Below are positions 11,797-24,565 of a DNA stretch of 64,000 nt, in pieces. The position numbers and the translations under genes were made by a program. The notes under the pieces were generated by a model, which did not search any database, was not told where the DNA came from, and worked only from the letters and a program-made list of their open reading frames with translations. Source of the stretch: Astragalus membranaceus (lineage: Eukaryota > Streptophyta > Magnoliopsida > Fabales > Fabaceae); NCBI GenBank assembly GCA_039519185.1, contig CM076851.1, forward strand, positions 29,471,825-29,535,824. Reading direction: 5' to 3'. Positions within the stretch are counted from its first letter, which is position 1; every line of letters begins with the position of its first letter.

Positions 11797-12640
11797 CTAT
11801 TACTTGAAAAACTTCAATTATTGATATAAATTAGAGATAAAAATGAAATTTGTCTCTATTTCTGAATTGAAGACCAATATCATTTTCTTTTTATTTTGAT
11901 CTCTGGTTGATCTTCTGTGATAAAACTTTTTACTGAGTGCATTCTCTCGGGAATACTATCAACATGTCTTATACATTCAGAGAGTCTGACATAGAAATTA
12001 TGTTAAAAGTAATAGTAAAATTATAAACCAATAGGCCAAAAAAAAGTGCTAATATCAAATACGCTCTAAAGTCATACCTAAACATTTAGGAATAAAATGT
12101 GATATTATAAGTATTTTAACTTTTAAATTAACGTTTATAACTCGACACACCTTATGATTTTAGAAGAGTCGGTGGTGACAATTTGCTAAAAGGAAAATGC
12201 TATTTTTTGGTATAAAAAAATGCTATTTATCATGAGGATAATATCACAATGTGCCCTTAAGGTAAAAAACGAATTACTTTTGTCGCTTTTTGTAAAATAC
12301 GCATAAAGCAAGCTATGTTTTTTTTTTAAAAAGTGTTGTGCCACTCCGTGAGTTTCACGACTACGCGTTCGCATGATATATGTCACATCGTGAGTTTCAC
12401 GACCACGCGTTCGCGTGATATAGCAGCGATTTTGTTAGAAACAACTTGGTTGGAAGAAAATCTTTTTATATTAAAATATTTAAAAACATTCTATCTACCC
12501 TTACTAAAAAAATCCAAAGTAAAATCCATGCCTATAATGTAAAAAAATTATTATTTTTTATTTATTATTTCACTTTTTGTTTCTTTTTTCCTTTTCTCTA
12601 TTTTCTAGACGTTATATTGAAGATGTCATGAGGAGTTATC
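11797..12640. repeat. Duplicated segment, copy B, upstream of the HD-ZIP gene
   Basis: Collinear with 7131-8190. It includes the uninterrupted MITE target site (12111-12130). It runs up to the TATA box region of the HD-ZIP gene, so copy A may be a displaced duplicate of that gene's upstream region. Short internal repeats of GTGAGTTTCACGACYACGCGTTCG occur at about 12348 and 12390. Confidence 0.75.
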
Positions 12641-12646
12641 AGGGTC

Positions 12647-12654
12647 TATATAAA
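12647..12654 (+). promoter_or_regulatory. TATA box of the HD-ZIP gene
   Basis: TATATAAA within CTATATAAACACC lies about 96 bp upstream of the start codon, with a plausible short 5' leader after it. Confidence 0.65.
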
Positions 12655-12749
12655 CACCCTAAAGTTTCACTAATCTCACACACAAGATAGGGTGAAAGAA
12701 AGAAAAACATCCAATATTTGTGAGTGTATTTCATTGTTGAAGTTCAAAA

Positions 12750-13432
12750 ATGGATTATTCATTTGGAGGTAGTGGTTCTGGAGAAGAAGATAGTGACTAC
12801 TCACAAAAAGAGAGAAGATCATCATACAAACGTCTCACTGTTGCTCAAACCAATGTACTTGAAAAGTAAGATTACCTCCTTTTTAACAATTTTTTCTTTT
12901 AATTTAATTATTTATGTGTTGTATTGAGTTTCTTAGTTTTGATATCACTTTTCGGGGTTAAAAATGTGATATTTTAATTATATATTTTAACATGTGTTTA
13001 TCTTTTGATAATTTTTAGCTTAAATATTTTAAAAAATTAATTTTGTACATTTGTTCGTATAATATAATGACCTATTTTTTTTGAGTAAATTTTTCTTTTT
13101 TATATATAATAATTTTTTTTGTTATTGTGTTATTGGTTTGCCAACGACTAATCTATTGCCACACCCAATATTCGAACTCAAACCTTGGAGTGAAATCCAA
13201 ATCTAGTTACCGTTTGGACCAACCATTGGTTACAAAAGATTTTTTTTATTTATGTTTATTTAAATAGGAAATCACGTTAGGCTACAAAAGATTTTTTGAA
13301 TGGTCTTTTTTTTGACAATATTGAATGGCCTTAAAACTGTTCTGTTTGGTTATTTATACTTTTAAAAAGTTACGGTTCAACTATTTTTTTTGTCTTGGTA
13401 AAAAAACTATTTTTTTTGTGAAACGGTTCAAC

Positions 13433-13509
<77 letters not shown>

Positions 13510-16500
13510 TTGGTTCAACTTATTTTGTCATTAGTCTTAGGATAGGACATGGGGCTCATCCTCCCTTAACCAAGGATCGGGGGTTCGATCCCCGCCATAG
13601 GTATAGAGCAGCGTTAAATACCTCGGGCCAGCTGTCACACCCATCGAGGTTCCTACAATCCAGCGAGGGGACTAGTCACTGCGGACAACGGTGGACACCC
13701 TGGGTAAAACCAAAAAAGTCTAAGGATAGGACAGATCTGATGTGGGCCAAGTTGTATCCCACAACAAGACGCCAGATCTATTTCTCTTACGGGTTATTGA
13801 TAATAGTCCAATAAAATTTTATAATTTCATTTTTAGCCCTTATAAAAGATGTTACTGACTTTTAGTTCCTATAAATTTTTCGTCAATAGTTTTAGTCTCT
13901 ATAAAGTTTCAACTTATGTAAACCCAAACATAATTTTTTTTAACAAATAATGAATTAAATATGAATTTTTTAAGCGCCAAAAACTCAGTAACCAAAATAA
14001 AGAAAATTTGACACTCTCAAAGTTGTTATACAACAAAGTTACACATTGATCAATCATATAAGTGTTTAATTGCATTATTTTTTTGGTTACATTTAATTGC
14101 ATTATTTCCAAACACTTTCTCAACTAATTGTGATTATATTCATTTTGAAACAAAGATTCATCAGGGAATGCCCTCGCCCAGATGAGGGTCAAAGAAGGAA
14201 ATTAGCTGAAGAGGTTGATCTTGATCCCAAACAAATCAAGTTTTGGTTTCAGAACAAGAGGACTCAACTCAAGGTGGTTATTCATTTACATATATACTCA
14301 TTCAAATTTTAATTTCAAATGAATACTTAGTACTAATCATTTTTATGTATTTGTTTTGTTCTTTTTAGAATCAACATGACCGAGCTGATAACAACTCTCT
14401 TCGCCTTGAGAATGATAGGCTTCTTAATGAAAATGTCCTAATCAAAGAAGCATTGCAGAAAGTACTTTGTGAACCTTGTGGTGGTCCACCTTTTCCTAAG
14501 GAAGAGCATGAACTTTTCATGCAAAAAATGCGAACAAAAAATGCTAAGCTCAAAGAAGAGGTTAGTGATTTCCACATACATTTAGGAACCAAAGTGATTG
14601 TTTATTGTTTTATGAAAGAGCTACAAAATGATTAATGCATTTAATTATTACATTTGTTATAATTTTCAGATTGAGAGAGTGTCTAACTATCTTGCAAAGT
14701 ACTTGGAGAGACAGATAACACAAGCTGAGCTGGAGGAAGCAATTGGTCATATAACAAAATCAGTATCTGATGGAAGTAGTTCAAGTAATGATCATAGTAA
14801 TGGTATTCATGTGGATGGTATGGTCTTAGTGAAGAATCGAATGGAAAAATTATATATGGAAAAGACAATGATGTCCCAGATTGCAGTTGTAGCAATGGAA
14901 GAATTAGTTAAGCTTGCTCGCATGAATGAGCCTTTCTGGATTGACTCCACTCTCAATCGTACAAGTTATGATCAAGTTTTTCCAAAGGCTAATCACTTCA
15001 ATGGTGATAATGCCATTGAAGAATCATCAAAGTATTCTGCAGTTATCAACCTTAGTGGCATGCAGCTTGTTGACATGTTCCTCGACGCGGTAACCACTTT
15101 TAATTAACTCTCATTCAAAATCTTTGACCTCTTTAAGCACTTATAAAAGAAATTATATATGTTTTACTCTAATATAAGATTAGCGGGACTTAGAATCTTG
15201 AATCTGCAATCTATCGAATACAAATTCTTTCGTGTTTCACTAGGGCAACCCTTTAAGTTTAACTCTTTATTTATTTATATTGAAGAAATGTATATAGGGC
15301 CCGTTTGGATCGGTTTATTTGGATTTATCTACTAGCATAAGCATTTGCGAAACTGTTTGGGAGGGCTTATGGAAACAACTTATGACATGTTCCTAAGCTG
15401 TTTTCAGCTAGTATCTATAAACTACATATGATAGCTTATGAAAACAATTTATGACTTATTGAAAAATAGTTTAGCATTATTTTATCATTTATTTTATAAA
15501 TAGTTTAGCATAAGCACTTATATGATAAACGCTTATACTATAGACACTTAATTAAACTGTTTATCCAAACGGGCACATTAAGATAGTATATTCAAAAGAG
15601 TATGATATATAACACATGTTTAATTTACAGGAGAAATGGACAAAGCTTTTCCCAACATTTGTGACAAAAGCAGAAACAATCAAAGTATATGAAACTGGAT
15701 TGATGGGAAATAGAGATGGAGCATTGCAGCTGGTATAGTATATAATATATTGATTTTCATGAAAACTTTGCTTTATGAAAATTTTGTTGTTTTATTTTGT
15801 TTGAAATTTTTAATGTGAATTTTATGACAGATGTATGAAGAAATTCATGTTATTTCACCTTTAGTGCGACCTCGTGAATTCAACTTCGTTAGGCATTGTA
15901 AACAAGTTGAAGTTGGAGTTTGGGTTATAACAGATGTGTCTGTTGATTCCTCTCGACACAACATTATCCCTCTCACTCGCTCTTGGAAACATCCTTCTGG
16001 AATCATGATTCGCGAAATGCCTAATGGCGGTTGCACGGTTAGTTACTACGCACATATCCGTTAAATATACTACATCTTCTTTAATTTCCGTCGCTATTTC
16101 AACTTTTTCTAGCTGTGTCCCGAGAAAGAAATGTATTTTTTGTAGTAAAAATATTCACGTGTGCATGTTTTCATCTAATACCTTAATCTATTAAACACCT
16201 TAGGTTACTTGGATTGAACATGTGGAAGTTGATGATAAGATTCATACACACGTCCTCTTCAAAGATCTTGTTGGTAACACTAACTTATATGGAGCTGAAA
16301 GATGGGTCAGGGAACTTCAAAGGATATGTGAGAGATCTGTTAGCTTTTATGTTGAAAAGATACCTGATTATGAACCTAGAGCAGGTTAATTTTGTCTCCT
16401 TATTCTTATTGAATATTATTTACCATTAATTTAATATTAATTATATGTTATTAATAATATATTGTTTTATAGTGATCAAGTCACTTGAAGCCAGAAAGAG

Positions 16501-17983
16501 TGTGATGAGACTTTCTCATAGAATGGTTAAGATGTTATGTGAAAGGTTAACAATGTCAGATCAGCTGAATTTCCCTATTACTACTGGAGATGGCAATGGT
16601 TGGGTTAGAGTCTCTATTCACAAAAGTGGTGGTATGGGAGAACCACATGGGACAATTGTTTGTGTTGTTGCTACTCTTTGGCTTCCTATACTTGCTGAGA
16701 ATGTTTTTGACTTCCTCACTGATCATACAAAAAGACATAAGGTAATTAATTAGTGCTAGTTTAACAATCATGTGTTTTATTAGAAAAATGATTCTAATTA
16801 TTGGTTATGTTTTAACCTTGTTAATGGTTACTTGTTATTTTCATATAGTGGGATGTTCTTTCTGGTGAAGATCCTGTGCAGGAGATGGCACACATTTCAA
16901 GTGGACTTAATCCCGGCAACTTTACCTCAATCATTAAGGTATTTACAAATTCTTTTTAATTTAGGCTTCAGTTATGCGTAAGAAGTATATCTAGGGTTAA
17001 AATCCTCTCCGGTATAGTTGTGCGAGAAAGATACAAAAAATAAAATATTATTATTATTATTATTATGTTCTTTGTATCTTTCTCTCTCCAACTGGAACTA
17101 TCCACTTAATGGAGAGGATCATTACCTGTATAGCTATATTTATTTACTCTAATACTTCAAAATTAGAGTCGTACTTGTACTTTACTCGTACTCGGTACTG
17201 GTACTTATTAAGTACTCGTGGGTACTTATCAATTTGCCTCTGTAGTGCGATATAAATATATGTTTGTAGTATAGTAAAAAAACTTAGATTTTTTATTCTT
17301 TTTTTATGATATTGAAATTTTTTCTATTACATTGTATATTATTTCTCTATATATTCTAATATATAAATAAGTTTTTCCTATATTTTTAATTATATATTTT
17401 TCTGTTATATGTTTTACTTATTTGTGTTTTCTATCTTTATTTCATGCTTATATCAAATTTATATTATGTATCCGTACCTCCGTTTTCTAAAAAGACCATG
17501 TATTCCATTCCGATACCAGTACTCGGTACTTCAAAATTAGAGTCTTACCTTTATTTTATTATTGCATCTCCAATAAAATTAAACATGAATAAATTAAATT
17601 AATTTTTCTTTTTTAATGTATAACAGCCATCAATTGCTTTTCAGAACTATGCAATGATTCTTCAAGAAAGTTTCTCATCTCCTATGGGATCATATATTAT
17701 ATATGCTCCAGTTAACATAGCAGCTATGAATGTGGCTTTAAGAGGTGAAGATTCCAAAAGGGTTCCAATTCTTCCATCAGGTTTTGTGGTTTGTCCAGAT
17801 GGCAAACCAAATGTAGCTTCATCAAATGGTTCATTGTTGACTGTTGTTTATCAAGTTCTAGCTGGTGTCCCAAGTGATGGAAACAAGGCATTGAATATGC
17901 AATTTGTGGCTTCTATCAACACCCTTTTAACCACTACCATTGAAAAAGTCAAAGATGCTTTGAATTGTAACAATTCAGAGTAG
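12750..17983 (+). CDS. HD-ZIP class IV homeobox-START transcription factor, ten exons
   Basis: Exons: 12750-12865, 14156-14273, 14369-14560, 14670-15089, 15631-15732, 15831-16037, 16204-16384, 16473-16741, 16849-16938, 17627-17983. All introns are GT-AG and the frame stays open for 683 residues. Residues about 22-80 form a homeodomain with helix-3 core IKFWFQNKRTQLK. About 80-150 is the leucine-zipper-loop-zipper with the class IV CEPC motif (C112, C115) followed by GGPP. The START lipid-binding-type domain starts near residue 200, and the conserved C-terminal region ends in LLTTTIEKVKDALNCN. Members are nuclear and usually control epidermal cell identity. The N-terminal arm before the homeodomain is very short. 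The last intron has a second in-frame acceptor 18 bp downstream. I cannot tell which family member it is. Confidence 0.92.
13130..13230 (-). mobile_element. Possible antisense SINE fragment in intron 1
   Basis: The complement reads GGTTTGAGTTCGAATATTGG, like a tRNA-derived B box, with a TGGTTGGTCCAAACGGT stretch upstream of it. Boundaries and target duplication are not clear. Confidence 0.35.
13432..13509. repeat. (TTA)n microsatellite in intron 1
   Basis: About 25 TTA units. The poly-leucine reading frame across it is an artefact. Confidence 0.97.
13550..13716 (+). mobile_element. tRNA-derived SINE in intron 1 of the HD-ZIP gene
   Basis: It carries a pol III B box (GGGTTCGATCCCCG near 13590) and ends in CCAAAAAA. 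The 17-bp direct repeat AGTCTTAGGATAGGACA at 13533-13549 recurs at 13717-13733 with one mismatch, as expected for a LINE-mobilised insertion. Confidence 0.85.
15297..15574. mobile_element. hAT-type MITE in intron 4
   Basis: The ends GGGCCCGTTTGGAT and ATCCAAACGGGCAC are near-perfect inverted repeats of the widespread plant hAT-MITE type. The interior is AT-rich with AGCTTATG-type repeats. No clean 8-bp duplication is visible. Confidence 0.7.
16995..17126. mobile_element. Small foldback MITE in intron 9
   Basis: ATCCTCTCC plus GAGAAAGATACAAA on the left pairs with TTTGTATCTTTCTC plus GGAGAGGAT on the right, around an ATT-repeat loop. The superfamily is not determined. Confidence 0.6.
17154..17545. 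repeat. Insertion in intron 9 flanked by a direct repeat
   Basis: ACTTCAAAATTAGAGTC occurs at about 17154 and again at about 17528. Between the copies is AT-rich sequence with repeated GTACTCGTACTCGGTACT-like phrases at both ends. The layout suggests an insertion with a target duplication, but the class is unknown. Confidence 0.4.
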
Positions 17984-19731
17984 AATATTTGGTCTTGTTG
18001 TTTTCTTTAATTTCTTGGTCAAGGACCAATGTTGGTCATTCAGTTTTCTTTAATTTTTTGCTCATGAACAAGATACTACTATTGTTTGGTTTTCTTCTTA
18101 GGATGAGAAGTTTGCTTGACATTAGATCATCTTAATAATACGTGACTCTTGTCATTTTTTCATTATGTTTCTGATGAATAAAATGTTGAATTTTATAAAT
18201 TCAATAATTATTGTTTTGTATATGCATATCAGGTTTATGATTCAATAATTATTGCTAGCTTAATTAATTAAAGGTCTTTATGATTGATTTTATATATAGA
18301 CCAGAAGGTATCCCACTACCCTTCAAATAGAAATGGGACCATGCTCCCTAGGGTCTAGTCATATATATAACTGCAGGGTCCTAAATTTAGGCTTAAAATT
18401 TCTTTTGACAACAATTAGAAGATGAATAGGAAAAAAAAGTGGGAGAGGATCACTAGTTTTACCTAAATTTAGGAGCCTCCAATCATGAAAGACCGTAGGG
18501 GATCCTGTTCCATAGAAACGCAGTGTCATCGGTCAATTGTAATATTAGGAAAGGTAAATAATTGCTCAAACCCCGGAAACTAACATTCCCCCACCCCCAC
18601 TAACATTGCTTATAAAAAAAAAAACTTCTTATCTCTTTTTTTTAACCTAATCACATCATCAACCTATTGAGTATCGAACTTCAGTTTCTAGCATTGTTAT
18701 TCGATTCTTTCTCCTATTGTATTTTACACAATCTTGGAAAATTGAGATGCGAAGACTTTTGTATTTTGATCTTATCACACGCCCAACTATGACAACCTCA
18801 TCTAGAACTTTCATTTCCTTCAATATATTACTAAAATTCAGATTGAATACCCCAAACCCTTCCTTGTTTCAAACTTTCAACTTTATCAGAACTCTATCAT
18901 TCAGTTACATTGGCTAAGAGCTCTTTATGTTTCATCTAACAATTATTAAATGAAAGGATTTATCACCCTTCATTTAGTAATATCCTATCAACTGTAGGAT
19001 AGTGCAACTTAGTCATCCTCACTATCAATATTCCAAAAAGATCCCTGTAATTTCAAAGAGATAATCAGGTTCATTCCTCCATCAGTATTCATAGGAACTA
19101 TACGACATTAAGTTGGTAATATTAGATATGCCTTTGAAGCTAAGTGAAAATTGTTAGAGATGAATTTGCTAACAGACTTTAGACGAAGAGACAAACTTTA
19201 TTAATATTTTGCAATTCCACCAACCAATTAGGAATATTAGTAATGTAGAGGATAGAGTTGCACGATTCTACAATTTCAAGAACCAAATTGGCTAATTGGC
19301 TATTTACTCCATTCTTCTTATGGCATTATTATCGGTGCTAAACCAATAGTATTTCTTCCAAAAGCAAGAAAATCAATGAGTTTCATTCTTTTAATGGAGG
19401 ATTTGATTTCCTTAACCTGCCATATATTTGGCTGACTATTCCTCCTCTTCTTTTTGTGTGGGCGACCACCGCATTAAAGTCTCAATCCACACACCATTAT
19501 CCTTCACTAATTTTCCATTTTTGTTAAAGTCTCCATCCAAACTCTAATTTTTCAATTTGGGGATGAAGATGAAGGGGAGCACGAGAAAATCGGAGTGACC
19601 GAGGGAGGAGATAGAAAGAGCAAAGGGAGAGAGATGGACAATGAGAAGAGAGAGAGAGAGAGAGAGGTTACAACAATGATGGTGGTGGTTCACTGGTGGG
19701 CTTGGGGATGAAGATGAAATTTTTTTTTATT
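17984..19731. other. Intergenic DNA downstream of the HD-ZIP gene
   Basis: Includes the 3' flank of the gene (AATAAA-like ATGAATAAAATG near 18174) and a GA run near 19650. No element or open gene is recognised. The minus strand of 18700-19420 looks mildly gene-like in base composition but has stops in all frames, and I could not match it to a family. Confidence 0.4.
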
Positions 19732-19963
19732 GGCAAAAGTGCACTTAGGTCCTTTATGTTCTTTTCTCAGGCACTAATTCCAGCTAAGCGAGCCACATCA
19801 CCTATTAACGGCCAACGTGACATCAACTAACATTAGTGGACAGAAAGTTAAAAAAACTACTTTGACACACATTTGAAACATAAAAGATCAAAGTGAGAAA
19901 AAAACATAAAGGACCAAACTGAAACTTTGGTGAAACATAAAAGACCAAAAGTGCTTTTTGGCC
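19732..19963. mobile_element. Decayed foldback MITE
   Basis: Ends GGCAAAAGTGCACTTAGGTCC and the approximate complement of GACCAAAAGTGCTTTTTGGCC form a terminal inverted repeat. It resembles the GGCTAAATAGCACTTTTGGTCC family at 7458 and 39719. No clear target duplication is seen. Confidence 0.6.
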
Positions 19964-19989
19964 TAACAAGATCAATATAACTTACTATG

Positions 19990-22088
19990 TCTTTTTGACA
20001 AAAGAAAAATCATATCATTTCATTAGCAATCAAATTCGTAATAGAGGTTGGATTACAATAAAAAACGTGGGAGCCAGCGTAAAGCCTCGATGCTTTAGTT
20101 AAGGCGTGAGCCACGAGGTTTGCTTTGCCTCCGGATAAGACTAACCTTATAGTTTTGTAGCTTAGACAACAACATTTTTCGGGAAAGTAAAATAGAGCCA
20201 TATTCAGTTACAAAATTACAATTTCCTTTGATGTCATCCACTACCGCATTGCAATCCAGCTAGATGGTTATTCTTTGGATCCCTAATTCTTGTAGCCACT
20301 TGAGTGCTTCCAAAAGCCCCAAAGCATCAACTTCTTACGGTTTAGCAGTACTTGTAAAGCATAGTGTCTTAGCCTTCACAAATTCACCCTCTTCCATTCT
20401 AAGGCACATGCCTAGACCGAACCTGTTATCCTCAAACACAACTGCATCCACATTACACTTTCCTAAATCTTTCTCAATTTTGCTCCAAATCGCTTCCACG
20501 CGAGACTGTTGCAGAGTTGGTTGAATTGATTTTTACTTCCTATATTCCTCCCATTCAAACAACAGGTCAGTAGCAGTGCTAATGGTAGTTATGGTCACAT
20601 CCTCCCATAACTTCTCGTTCCCGCACTTCTAAATATACAAAATCATCCTAACAAAAATCTTCTTAGGGCCTTCTTGCAGCAATGCCAGGATTTTGAAGAA
20701 ACAACCCTTATACCCATCTGTATCTGTTATAAAATTGTGAATCTAACCCCATAAACCCACCTCCCTCCAAATTGATTCTGCATGTTGACATCCAAAGAAA
20801 AGATGCTACCCATTCTCATCAGAAAGCTCACACATTGGACACTACAGAGGGCATGGAACCTGTTTTCGGTGAAGATTGTAGCGGCAGAGGAGGTAGCCAT
20901 AGGGGATCTCCATAGATGGATCTTCACCTTCCGAGGGATTCGAAGCTTCCAAATAAAGTTCCAATCTCTCGCAACCCTCAATTGGGTATTATCAACCAGT
21001 TCATTCATAGCTCCATAGTACGCCGACTTTACAGTATACAGTCTGTTCCTACTTTAATTCCAAACAAGCTCATCCTCTCCATTTGAATGATAACACCATC
21101 CCCAAAATGTGATTTTTCTCCTCGGTATTAAACAATGAATCAACAAGAGAGACACGCCACAATTTGTCCACTAGAATAAAAATGTGGGAAACAGTCCTTT
21201 CTTCCGTACCTGGGGCCACATGAGAGGAAATATTTGGGTTATTACCCCCTTCAACCACAGGTCATGCCAAATGTTGATTTTCGAGCCAGCTCCAATTTTC
21301 CATCTTGCCCCCAAATTAACCACTACCTGTGAAGTGTGGATGCCACGCCAAACGAAGCTGGGATTATGGCCCAAGCGAACCCCCAAAAAGTCACTTTTTG
21401 GGAAATATTTAGCTTTGAAAATCCGAGTCACAATAGCATCTTTGTTGGTGTTAAGACACCAACCTTGTTTCCCTAGCATGGCTAAGTTGAAACCACGGCA
21501 ATGTCGAAAGCACGTCCCACCAAACTCTTTCCGCATCGTTAAGTTGTCCCAATTTGAGCCAATTGATGCCTCTTCTAGTGCCTCTATTCGAACCCCACTA
21601 AAAAAGATTTAATCATATCCTTTCCATTTCATCACCCAATGACGCAGGAATTAAAAAGGTGCTCATGCATTAAGCAGAAATAGCTTGAGCAACTGGATAG
21701 ATGCCTCCCTGACCATTGTTGGATCTTTCTTCGCACCTTGTCCCTAAGGTAGCTAAAAAGTTGCTTCTTGCTCCACCCCGCCATGAAAGGAATCCCTAAA
21801 TATTTCAGATTTCTGGAGATTAATGGATCGACTAGAGGCCTTCTCATATGTCTCGAGCACCTTCTTGAGGGTCTTGCTCTCCGTCTCATACGCCTTGCAA
21901 AACAAAAAACAGTCATCTACAAATGACAATTGTGTGAAGATTGGAGCCCCTCGATAAACTTTAACACCAAGCAGGTCTCCTCTAGCTTCATATTTTCTAA
22001 TAAGTGAAGTCAATCCCTCCGCACACAAAATAAAGAGGTAAGGCGTTAGTGGGCTACCTTGCCCAAGCCCCCTTCCAAGTGAGACTGA

Positions 22089-22128
<40 letters not shown>

Positions 22129-23570
22129 CATAAGCACTGAGTAATGTACCGTTTCCACACACATAGCCATCAGATAAACCTGCCTATCAATCATGAAAAC
22201 CCACCTTCAGCATGACACTCCACAAATAGCCCCAATCCACCCTATTATAAGCCTTGCTAGTATCAATCTTCATCGCCTTTTCTCCAAACTTACCTTTCAC
22301 TTTACATTTGAGGTGATGAATGACCTCTATAACAACCATAACATTATCCAAGATGGATCTGTTTACCACAAAGGCAGACTGCTCAACAACTAAACATTTA
22401 GGAAGCATTCCTTTTAGTCTATTAGCCAAGATCTTGGAAAAAACTTTACACATGACATTGCATAGGGAAATAGGTCGGAAGTCCCTCATAGTAGTAGGAT
22501 TATCCACCATGGGTATTAAAACAATATTGGCATCGTTAAACATTGGTGGAAACTCTCCATTATTCAACCAAGGCATCCCAATATGAAACAATTTCGGGCC
22601 ACAAAGATTCCAAAAACGTATAAAAAAAGTCCGCCCGGACCCGGGGCTTTGTCTAAATGCATTTGAAAAAGTACTACCTTCTATATCAAATGGTGCCAAC
22701 AATAGCGATTTATCCTCATCATTAATCCTTCTATCCATGCAGTCCACAACTGGCCTATAATCACCACAATTACCTTCAAACAAACCTTGGAAATATTCAT
22801 GAGTATCATCACCCAATGCTTGTTGTGTATCCCCCGCAGTTCCGTCATTACTAGTCAACAATGTGATAACATTCCGATGTTGTCTCGCGCTAGCCATATC
22901 ATGGAAGAACCTCGAGTTAGTGTCCCCATCTCGCAGCCAATGGAACTTAGCACGCTGCTTTCCAAACGCTTCTTTTTGAGCTAAAAGAGTGCTTAGACGC
23001 GCACTCACCTCCTTATAGGCTTGGTCCGCTCCAGGGTCAACTTGGCATCTCAAAACATCCAACTCATCCTTACATTTCTTTATATCAAACCCGTACCTTG
23101 ATCTCAACTTTCTACCCTAGGTGTCAATGGCAGTATACAATTCTCTATCTTAGTCATGAGGTCACTTGCGTCACCGTTAGACCAGCTCTCACCATGGGAG
23201 GTCCGACTTCTCCAGCCATGCATTCTCAACCTAAAAGGGACATATATTACCACGATGTCTCCTTTCATTAAGTTGAAGCCAAAGTGGTGTATGATTCGAC
23301 CCATCACCCACCCCCTTAATGAAACAATACTCAAGAAACAAATCAAGCCACTCTTGATTAGCAAAAATCTTGTCTCTCTTGTTTGAATGCCTCCGTACCT
23401 CTTCCTTTAACCCAAGTAAACTGATAGCCTTGCATGGGTTGATCATGGAGAAGACAATCTTGAATAGCTTCTCTAAATCCTCTAAGAAGCCACGTTGCTC
23501 TATCTGCACTACCCCTCTTATCATCATTGGATAGAAAATCGTTATAATCTCTTACAACTAGAGCTGTCAA
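19990..23570 (-). pseudogene. LINE (L1-type) ORF2: partial endonuclease, reverse transcriptase, RNase H
   Basis: Read leftward from 23570. The endonuclease tail (DYNDFLSNDDKRG, then YQFTWVKGRGT) is followed by a connecting region with FHWLRDGDTNSRFFHDMAS. Reverse transcriptase blocks are FRPISLCNVMCKVFSKILANRL, KIDTSKAYNRVDWGYL, RGLGQGSPLTPYLFILCAEG and LSFVDDCFLF, where the YADD-type motif is FVDD. The zinc-finger/RT tail (WNFIWKLRIPRKVKIHLW) follows, and an RNase H domain near the 3' end ends ANLVAHALTKASRL. Frameshifts and stops occur throughout. A GA microsatellite (22096-22123) has expanded inside the RT between two conserved blocks. Catalytic function is lost. Confidence 0.85.
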
Positions 23571-24140
23571 ATGGGTCGGGCCAACCCAATTTTTTAATGG
23601 GCTGCATATTTAATGGCCCAGCCTAGCCCAACATCAGCCCATGGACTACTGGGCCGACCCAATGGGCCAGAAACTATTATTTATTCAAATCAACCTAATA
23701 TAGACCAAAAAATTAAAAAAAATCAATTTGATCATGCAAAAACTGAAAAGTTGTGTAGGTGCTTTTATCAAGCTGTAAACTTAGGAGCATATCTTAAAGA
23801 ATTATCTACTGACCATATCAATTTTAGTAAGTGGAACAACAAATTTATTTTATATTATAACTTTAAATATGTCAAAAAAAATTATGTATATTGATATGTT
23901 TAAATTAACAAAAAATACTAGCAAATTTAAGATTTACATAATATACTAAATTAAATATAATAACAATAATATTAATAAAAGTATTTTTATATTTATTTAA
24001 ATAGGCTTTTTCGATGGCCTGTAGCCTGACCTTTTTAGCTAAATAGGCTTTTTAAAAATCCTTAGCCTGGTCTATTTTAAAAAAAAGCTTGGTCTGGCCG
24101 CCTGACGTTGACTGGGTCGTAGCGCCTTACGGACGGCCTG
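23561..24140. mobile_element. Unclassified non-autonomous repeat inserted in the LINE
   Basis: Begins GAGCTGTCAAATGGGTCGG, has GGCCCA-rich ends around an AT-rich core, and ends near GGCCTGACCTATTCCCAC. It separates LINE ORF1 from ORF2, and about 200 residues of LINE coding are missing at the junction. A degraded, oppositely oriented copy lies at 31960-32345. The superfamily is unknown, with hAT suspected. Confidence 0.5.
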
Positions 24141-24142
24141 AC

Positions 24143-24330
24143 CTATTCCCACTTCTCCAAGTGCCCAAGCATGCCACAAATATAACAAAAGCTCTCTAAC
24201 CTTTCATACTTCAACTCCACCTCCTCCGGTCCCCTGGTTTGCGAAGTCTCAAGCTCTTTCTTAAGGGTCACATCCAATAAAACCCTAACTCTCATGAACA
24301 ACCTCCAAAATTTGGAACTGTTTTTTGTAT
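24143..24330 (-). pseudogene. LINE ORF1 fragment with zinc knuckle
   Basis: It encodes FMRVRVLLDVTLKKELET, VELKYERLESFCYICG and LGHLEKW. This is the nucleic-acid-binding C-terminus of plant L1 ORF1, with the knuckle C-x2-C-x4-H intact up to the last cysteine, which is lost. It lies upstream of ORF2 on the same strand, as in an intact LINE. Confidence 0.7.
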
Positions 24331-24565
24331 CATACACAATTTTCTCTGTTGGTGATTGTGCCCTGATAGTGAAGGGCAGTGAATGCGGAATCATGAGAGT
24401 ATTGTGTATTTAGGGTGTCCATTTGCTTGTGTTGTGTGTGAAAGAAGTGAAACCTAATGGGTCTATTTATAGAGAAAATCTGAAACCCTAAAGAGGACTT
24501 CCACCGTTGATGAAAAGTGGTCGGCAAAATCTAGACCGTTGAAAGTGTCGGCAAGATCAAAACCA
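24331..24565 (-). other. Promoter-like stretch and motif repeats next to the MULE pseudogene
   Basis: On the minus strand, CTATAAATAG near 24470 is followed by a CA-rich leader and an ATG reading MDTLNTQYSHDSAF. Further right, GTCGGCAAAATCTAGACCG and close variants occur three times between 24520 and 24595. This may be the terminal region of the MULE. No gene function is assigned. Confidence 0.35.

Noticed and set aside
17627..17644. Alternative last-exon start at 17645 in the HD-ZIP gene
   Set aside because: Both acceptors keep the frame; I kept the upstream one, but the 18-bp alternative is possible.
18700..19420. Minus-strand gene-like sequence
   Set aside because: Stops in every frame and no family recognised.
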